Assembly (NCBI GenBank): GCA_036260665.1
Contig: DATAMF010000222.1
Location: 1-10,461, forward strand
Length of the DNA stretch: 10,461 nucleotides
DNA from: DATAMF01 sp036260665
GTDB taxonomy: Bacteria; Chloroflexota; Anaerolineae; Aggregatilineales; Aggregatilineaceae
Reading direction: 5' to 3'
The position numbers and the translations under genes were made by a program. Below the pieces are notes generated by a model. That model did no database searches and was not told where the DNA came from. It saw nothing but the letters and a program-made list of their open reading frames with translations. Below are positions 6,366 through 10,461 of this stretch, piece by piece. Each line of letters begins with the position of its first letter. Position 1 is the stretch's first letter.

Positions 6366-6978
6366 GCCCCAGCATCTTCTCCACCGCGTGAACCGTTGCC
6401 ATAATATCCGGCAACGGTTCCTGCCACAGTGTTGCCACCCCTAACGTCAATTTCGGCAGCAGCGGCGTCTGATAGATCCCCTGCTGATCCGGTAAGACAG
6501 AGGCGTAAAGTTTGGAGCTTTGCAAACGGCAAAACCGTGCATCGCGCCGTACCGGATCGATAATCCAATATTCCCCCACCCCGCCCCGCTCATATTCACC
6601 AAACTTGCGCCCGTAGTCGCGTTCTAGACTCTCAGGCGACACCACTTCAATACAAATATCAGCCGGGCCGATCATGCCCGTTTTGGTCAACTGTCCTGGA
6701 TTGCTGCTCAAAATCACCTGCAAATCCGGTTCGCGGTAAACCTGAAGCGTTTCCAGCCGCATGACGAAGGGCTGTGCGCGGACGCGTCCAATTGGGTTGA
6801 GGGCAAAATAGGCATCCAAAAGTTGGCGCAGATAGGCGGTAAGCAGATCATGTGCTTCGGATACCGGAGACAATTTTTCGATCCCCCCCATCGCCCATTC
6901 ATAGTAGTGTTCTGCATAACAATCCAGGTATTCTTCAGCCGAAACTGGACTTTCAGAAGCTGTGCTCGTGGATACCAT
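6352..6978 (-). CDS. Uma2 family (DUF820) nuclease-fold protein
   Basis: I choose the ATG at 6978, giving 208 residues, near the usual family length of about 190. An in-frame GTG at 7056 would add 26 unusual residues and lies upstream of the likely promoter. The protein starts with the typical SAEEYL region (13-18) and a long helix. The PD-(D/E)xK core is complete: EPDLQVIL (83-90) with Asp85, ADICIEVVSPES (107-117) with Glu111, then Arg124-Lys125 in DYGRKFGEYERGGVGEYWI (121-139). These match restriction-endonuclease-like active sites. The family is abundant in Cyanobacteria and Chloroflexota, often in many copies, and its biological role is largely unknown; no partner gene is visible here. 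Its 3' end overlaps the GlsB-type gene on the opposite strand. Confidence 0.85.
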   Translation of the reverse strand: MVSTSTASESPVSAEEYLDCYAEHYYEWAMGGIEKLSPVSEAHDLLTAYLRQLLDAYFALNPIGRVRAQPFVMRLETLQVYREPDLQVILSSNPGQLTKTGMIGPADICIEVVSPESLERDYGRKFGEYERGGVGEYWIIDPVRRDARFCRLQSSKLYASVLPDQQGIYQTPLLPKLTLGVATLWQEPLPDIMATVHAVEKMLGPSAC

Positions 6979-7011
6979 ACCGATTCTCACCGACTCAACC
7001 AGTTTAGCCAC

Positions 7012-7017
7012 ATTGTA
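7012..7017 (-). promoter_or_regulatory. -10 box of the Uma2 gene
   Basis: On the minus strand this reads TACAAT, 33 nt before the chosen ATG at 6978. The -35 region is not convincing. Its position downstream of the GTG at 7056 supports the shorter reading frame. Confidence 0.45.
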
Positions 7018-7049
7018 ACACAGAACGGGCCGCAGAAATTCCGCGGCCC
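7016..7049 (-). terminator. Hairpin after the phosphoglucomutase gene
   Basis: GGGCCGC and GCGGCCC (7049-7043 and 7033-7027 read on the minus strand) form a 7-bp GC stem with a 9-nt loop, followed by GTTCTGTGTTA. It starts 8 nt after the stop at 7058. The tail is only partly T-rich, so it may be a weak terminator. Confidence 0.4.
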
Positions 7050-7057
7050 CAATCACG

Positions 7058-8503
7058 TTATTTCGCCAGAATATCGCTGCCCACCAACTGCCGCCCCGCC
7101 GCGAGTAGTTCTCTCACGACATCACCCGACGGCGCTTCCGCGTACACCCGCAGCACAGGTTCCGTCCCGCTCGGACGGATCAACAGCCAGCTATCATCCG
7201 CCAGCACAAACTTGATCCCGTCGAACGTTTTCACCTCGCGCACCGTCTGCCCCGCCATCGCCTGCGGTGCTTTGGCGCTCAACCGCGCCACCATTTCCTT
7301 CTTCGGCACGGGCGCGTGCAGATGAAAATCCGTCCGCTCATAGCACGTCGGGCCGTACTGCCGCTGCAAATCGTTGATCAGTTCGATCAGCGGCACGCCC
7401 GCATCGGCCATAATTTCGAGCAGCAGCAGGCCCATCAGAATCCCGTCGCCTTCAGGAATATGCCCCTTGATGCTGATCCCGCCGGACTCCTCGCCCCCGA
7501 TCAGCACATTGCCGTTCATCATATGATCCGCGATATGGTTGAATCCCACCGGCGTTTCATGCACCGTCAACCCGTGTTTCGCCGCGATCCGGTTCAGCAT
7601 CATCGTGGTAGACACCGTTTTCACGACGTCGCCTGTCCACCCGCGTTTCTCCACCAGATAGCGCAGCGACAGCGCCATGATTGTATGCGGATCAACAAAG
7701 TTACCCTGTCCATCCATCGCCCCAACGCGATCCGCGTCCCCGTCCGTGGCAATTCCCACGTCCGCGTGCTGCGCTTGGATCGCCGCCGCCAATGCTTCCA
7801 GATGCTGGCGGATCGGTTCGGGATGAATCCCACCAAACCCCGGATTCATCTCGCCGCGAATTTCCGTCACATGGCAGCGTGACCGCGACAGAATCGCCCG
7901 AATCGCCGTGCGTCCCGCCCCGTACATCGGATCGGCTACAATATGCAGTTCGCCCTGTGAGATTTTATCAATATCCACCAGCGATTCGAGGTGTTCATAA
8001 TAAGCGTTAGTGGGGTTAAACCGCCGGATCAGTCCTGCACTAATGGCCTTTTCATAATCCATCAAGTTCGGCCCGCGCGCTTCCCGCTGCGACTTTTCCA
8101 GCAGCAGTTCCACCCGTTCGCACTGCGACGGCAGCGCCGATCCGCCGTAATCCGCCTTGAGCTTGAATCCGTTATAGCGCGGTGGATTGTGTGACGCGGT
8201 AATCACCACGCCCGCCACCGCTTTTTTATGCAGAATGTTATAGCTGATCGCAGGTGTCGGCGCGTCTGTGCGTGACAGCCACGTGATCACATTATTCGCC
8301 GCCAACACCCGCGCCGTTTCCATTGCAAACCGATCCGACAGAAACCGCGTGTCGAATCCGACCACCACTTCTGGCTGGCCGTTTCCGCCAAACTCCGTAT
8401 TGATATAATCGGCCACTGCCTGGGCGACCAGCCGCAAATTCCCAAACGTGTAAGTTTCGGCAATCACGGCTCGCCAGCCATCCGTTCCAAAACGAATGCT
8501 CAT
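7058..8503 (-). CDS. Phosphoglucomutase/phosphomannomutase family enzyme
   Basis: This 481-residue cytoplasmic alpha-D-phosphohexomutase interconverts sugar 1- and 6-phosphates through a phosphoserine. All four active-site elements are present: the phosphoserine loop TASHNPPRYNGFK (102-114) with Ser104, the metal loop DGDADR (254-259) with Asp254, 256 and 258, the sugar-recognition loop GEESGG (337-342), and the phosphate-binding loop RPSGTEP (443-449). The N-terminal RFGTDGWR (4-11) is also conserved. GEES favours glucose phosphates, whereas GlmM has GEQSGH and mannose/glucose enzymes have GEMSGH, so I prefer phosphoglucomutase. It links glycolysis to UDP-glucose and glycan synthesis. The start at 8503 has GGGAGGG about nine bases upstream. 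It has its own promoter-like -10 box and flanking terminators. Confidence 0.9.
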   Translation of the reverse strand: MSIRFGTDGWRAVIAETYTFGNLRLVAQAVADYINTEFGGNGQPEVVVGFDTRFLSDRFAMETARVLAANNVITWLSRTDAPTPAISYNILHKKAVAGVVITASHNPPRYNGFKLKADYGGSALPSQCERVELLLEKSQREARGPNLMDYEKAISAGLIRRFNPTNAYYEHLESLVDIDKISQGELHIVADPMYGAGRTAIRAILSRSRCHVTEIRGEMNPGFGGIHPEPIRQHLEALAAAIQAQHADVGIATDGDADRVGAMDGQGNFVDPHTIMALSLRYLVEKRGWTGDVVKTVSTTMMLNRIAAKHGLTVHETPVGFNHIADHMMNGNVLIGGEESGGISIKGHIPEGDGILMGLLLLEIMADAGVPLIELINDLQRQYGPTCYERTDFHLHAPVPKKEMVARLSAKAPQAMAGQTVREVKTFDGIKFVLADDSWLLIRPSGTEPVLRVYAEAPSGDVVRELLAAGRQLVGSDILAK

Positions 8504-8539
8504 CCTTCAATCCCTCCCGTGCTGATAAACTAGCCATGC

Positions 8540-8545
8540 AGTATA
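8540..8545 (-). promoter_or_regulatory. -10 box of the phosphoglucomutase gene
   Basis: On the minus strand this reads TATACT, 36 nt before the start at 8503. The region where a -35 box should lie is occupied by the T-run and stem of the preceding terminator, so no good -35 hexamer exists. Confidence 0.5.
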
Positions 8546-8549
8546 GCAC

Positions 8550-8580
8550 AAAAAAAAGGGTAGTTTGATAAAAACTACCC
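8550..8580 (-). terminator. Rho-independent terminator of the GAF gene
   Basis: Read on the minus strand, GGGTAGTTT and AAACTACCC form a perfect 9-bp stem around a 5-nt loop, followed directly by eight T residues. It lies 28 nt after the GAF gene stop at 8609. This is the clearest terminator in the window. Confidence 0.85.
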
Positions 8581-8608
8581 AACTATCAATCATTCTGCTT
8601 AATAAAAT

Positions 8609-9193
8609 TTAGCTGATTCCCTCGGCCAGCATACGCGAGGCTTGATCGCAAAACACGTCAAAGACACCCCGGTGCAAACGGCTGCGCGCCGGGTTATCCA
8701 GGTACAATACCCCAATAATTTGTTCGTCCGCATACAGCGGCCCGCACAGCACCGCGATGGGCGTGTTATCATCCGTCGTATGTACGAACAACTGCGACTC
8801 GCCTGAATCCAGCGCCAGGAAAATCGCGCGGCGGTCCGGGTCAGCTTCGGTCGGATAAATATATCGCCCCTGCGCATCACGCCCTGTGCAGTACTGCATC
8901 CGCCCATCCTGCTCCGAACGGATTACATAGCCCACTTGGGCATTAAACTGCTGCAAAGCCCGCACCAACAGCGCGTCCAGCCGCGACCCATGGGTGGGTG
9001 AGCGATCCGCCGACCCCATTTCCGTCGCGTAGCCCATAGTGTCAGCCACCGCTTCAATCGGTGGGGCAGTCGCTGCCGTTGCTTCACGCGGCGCATAATC
9101 ATCATATGTATTATGAACAGGCCCCGCTTGCTCAATCTCGGGCCGTTTCAGAAAAGATATCAAACGTTGAACCAGTCCGCGCTGCTGAGACAT
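8609..9193 (-). CDS. GAF-domain protein without output domain
   Basis: This 194-residue soluble protein has a flexible N-terminal part (about 1-68, rich in Ala, Thr and Pro) and one GAF domain (about 72-192). The domain shows the typical ending: AVLCGPLYADEQIIGVLYLD (147-166) followed by NPARSRLHRGVFDVFCDQAS (167-186). GAF domains bind small molecules such as cyclic nucleotides or tetrapyrroles, or act as dimerising sensors. Cysteines occur at 102, 150 and 182, but no known chromophore or haem motif is recognisable. No kinase, cyclase, DNA-binding or other output domain is attached, so it may act by protein contact. The start ATG at 9193 has a modest AGGG seven bases upstream. It is followed by a strong terminator, so it is probably monocistronic. 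Confidence 0.8.
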   Translation of the reverse strand: MSQQRGLVQRLISFLKRPEIEQAGPVHNTYDDYAPREATAATAPPIEAVADTMGYATEMGSADRSPTHGSRLDALLVRALQQFNAQVGYVIRSEQDGRMQYCTGRDAQGRYIYPTEADPDRRAIFLALDSGESQLFVHTTDDNTPIAVLCGPLYADEQIIGVLYLDNPARSRLHRGVFDVFCDQASRMLAEGIS

Positions 9194-9238
9194 GCCTATT
9201 CCCTATCCAAAGTGCTGCTATCCCTCTTTACATTTTTG

Positions 9239-9244
9239 AGTATA
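9239..9244 (-). promoter_or_regulatory. -10 box of the GAF gene
   Basis: On the minus strand this reads TATACT, 45 nt before the start codon at 9193, in an AT-rich stretch. A -35 match is not evident. Confidence 0.45.
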
Positions 9245-9348
9245 ACATTATTTTGAAGCCGATGACTATGGCACTCGAATCCTATACGGCATCTTTACGT
9301 CTACAGCTAACTCTTAAATCAAATTTTAATTTCGCAGAGGCAAAACCT

Positions 9349-9519
9349 ATGAACCGCACTATCATTTGGTTGATCGACATTCTCGGTTTGATCGGTCTCA
9401 TCGCGTTGAGTGTGTTAGCCGCCCTCACGCCCCAATCAGACGGCTATATTGTCGGCCAGATTGTGTGTGCGGGGATCGTCCTGCTCAGCACCTTTTTCCT
9501 GCGCCGTCTGGATACCTAA
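9349..9519 (+). CDS. Small two-helix membrane protein, unknown
   Basis: This 56-residue protein starts at ATG 9349, with AGAGG eight bases upstream; longer in-frame starts further left give a non-membrane leader and lie across the GAF gene start. Two hydrophobic segments are seen, about 5-26 (IIWLIDILGLIGLIALSVLA) and 33-50 (YIVGQIVCAGIVLLSTFF), joined by a short polar loop (TPQSDG), with a basic LRRLDT end. The pattern fits a small helical-hairpin inner-membrane protein. I do not recognise a family. Its stop codon lies in the left arm of a long hairpin (9515-9564). About 155 nt of AT-rich sequence separate it from the divergent GAF gene, with no clear plus-strand promoter. Confidence 0.6.
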   Translation: MNRTIIWLIDILGLIGLIALSVLAALTPQSDGYIVGQIVCAGIVLLSTFFLRRLDT

Positions 9520-9564
9520 CCTTCTAAGCTTTCTCTACCTCGCAGGGAAAGCCAGAAGGTTAGG
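9515..9564. terminator. Long hairpin between convergent genes
   Basis: CCTAACCTTCT (9515-9525) pairs perfectly with AGAAGGTTAGG (9554-9564), and inside it GCTTTC (9528-9533) pairs with GAAAGC (9547-9552). It includes the stop codon of the small membrane-protein gene and precedes the end of the protease gene. Neither side has a T-run, so termination is uncertain. The CCTAACC...GGTTAGG arms and GGGAAAG motif resemble the hairpin at 3248-3283, suggesting the same repeat family. Confidence 0.5.
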
Positions 9565-9578
9565 AAACTGGCCGTCCC

Positions 9579-10461
9579 TTACTCCCCGACCACCACCGGA
9601 ACATCCTGTTGTTCGCCGTCACGAATAAGTGTCAGTGTCACCGTATCGCCGGGATGCGTGTTGTTTTCCAGATAAAGCGTCAGCTCGTCGCGTGTCGTGA
9701 CCACCATGCCATTAATTGCCACAATAGTATCCCCGCCCACCAGATACGTCTGCCACCCGCGCTGTTGAATCTCCGCCGCCTGGAGTTCTGCCTGTGCCGC
9801 CGGACCACCGCGCACAATCTCGACAATCAGCAGGCCGTTTTGTGGTCCGCTTTCGCCCGGCTGAATCTCATAGCCCAACTCTGCCGTGTTGATCCCCAGC
9901 GTCGGATGCGGATACCGTCCCTGCTCGATCAGCTTTGGCACCACCAGATACACCGTGCTGATCGGCACCGCGAACCCAATCCCGTTCGATCCGCCCGACG
10001 ACGATTGAATCGCCGTGTTAACCCCGATCACCCGTCCCCGTGTATCGAGCAGCGGCCCGCCCGAATAGCCCGGATTAATCGCGGCATCCGTCTGAATGGC
10101 ATTCCCAATCATCGATCCATCTTCCGACTGGATCACGCGCCCCAATGCGCTGATCACCCCGGTTGTCAGCGTCCGGTCCAGCGCGAACGGATTCCCAATC
10201 GCCAGCACCATCTGCCCCACCCGCAGTGTTTCATCCGTTCCCAACGGAATCGGCGGCAGATTAAGCTGGTTCACATCCACTTGCAGCACCGCCAGATCAT
10301 AATACGAGTCCGCGCCCACCACTGCCGCCGTCAAATGCGTACCATCCGCCAGCACCACTTCGATCTCTTCCGCACCCTCGATCACGTGGTTATTGGTGAC
10401 AATATGCCCCGCCGTATCATAGATAAACCCCGATCCCGTTCCTTCCTGTGGAACAGGGCCG
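9579..10461 (-). CDS. HtrA/DegP-type serine protease with PDZ domain (5' end beyond window)
   Basis: The frame is open to the right edge, so the N-terminus, including any signal peptide or anchor, is missing; 293 residues are visible. It is a trypsin-fold S1C protease with a complete triad: His in TNNHVIEGA (visible residue 25), Asp in SYYDLAVL (55) and Ser in NPGYSGGPLLD (133). The opening GTGSGFIYDTAGHIVTNNH (7-25) is typical of the family. A PDZ domain follows (about 190-290), with GGDTIVAINGMVVTTRDEL (243-261) as its most conserved part. Such proteases work in the periplasm or outside the membrane in quality control of misfolded proteins. The serine loop reads GYSGG rather than the usual GNSGG; the nucleophile is unchanged. 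Only one PDZ domain is present before the stop. Confidence 0.9.
   Translation of the reverse strand, partial: GPVPQEGTGSGFIYDTAGHIVTNNHVIEGAEEIEVVLADGTHLTAAVVGADSYYDLAVLQVDVNQLNLPPIPLGTDETLRVGQMVLAIGNPFALDRTLTTGVISALGRVIQSEDGSMIGNAIQTDAAINPGYSGGPLLDTRGRVIGVNTAIQSSSGGSNGIGFAVPISTVYLVVPKLIEQGRYPHPTLGINTAELGYEIQPGESGPQNGLLIVEIVRGGPAAQAELQAAEIQQRGWQTYLVGGDTIVAINGMVVTTRDELTLYLENNTHPGDTVTLTLIRDGEQQDVPVVVGE

Noticed and set aside
6979..7056. Extended N-terminus of the Uma2 protein from GTG 7056, one base after the upstream stop
   Set aside because: The extra 26 residues do not fit the family, and the likely -10 box at 7012-7017 lies downstream of that GTG.
7316..7882. Plus-strand open frame (188 codons) opposite the phosphoglucomutase gene
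   Set aside because: The minus strand encodes a complete enzyme with all active-site loops; this frame is its antisense shadow.

Overview
The window looks like a chromosomal segment of a moderately GC-rich, free-living bacterium. My best guess is Chloroflexota (Anaerolineae-like). That rests on the overall character of the proteins, a Uma2-type gene, and dispersed GC-rich intergenic hairpin repeats. It is an inference from style, not from a marker gene.

Layout. At the left edge the 5' part of a secreted alpha/beta hydrolase gene runs leftward out of the window (1-455, minus). A 422-nt divergent gap follows, holding 13-bp tandem repeats and a composite hairpin repeat. Next comes a compact three-gene plus-strand unit (878-3206) that resembles a phage tail-tip module: a minor-tail/baseplate-like protein, a fibre-like protein and a small unknown. 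No capsid, terminase, portal, integrase or lysis gene is visible nearby. The module has similar copies of the same composite repeat on both sides, and its last stop codon lies inside the downstream copy.

From 3293 to 9193 most genes are on the minus strand and look housekeeping or accessory: a membrane-anchored beta-propeller-like protein, GDP-L-fucose synthase, a Uma2-family nuclease-fold protein, a phosphoglucomutase-family enzyme and a GAF-domain protein. Two small plus-strand membrane-protein genes interrupt them: a GlsB/YeaQ/YmgE family protein (6090-6365) and an unknown 56-residue protein (9349-9519). At the right edge an HtrA/DegP-type serine protease enters from outside (9579-10461, minus, N-terminus missing).

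How it works together. The minus-strand genes point the same way but do not look like one operon. Each of the six whose start is visible has a -10-like hexamer (TATAAT, TATACT, TACAAT or TATAAC) 33-45 nt before its start codon, and hairpin terminators separate several of them. The sugar-nucleotide enzymes (phosphoglucomutase, GDP-fucose synthase) fit cell-surface polysaccharide supply. The hydrolase, anchored propeller and HtrA protease are cell-envelope or extracytoplasmic proteins. I see no tRNA, rRNA, CRISPR array or insertion sequence. The most unusual item is the isolated, repeat-flanked tail-like trio.
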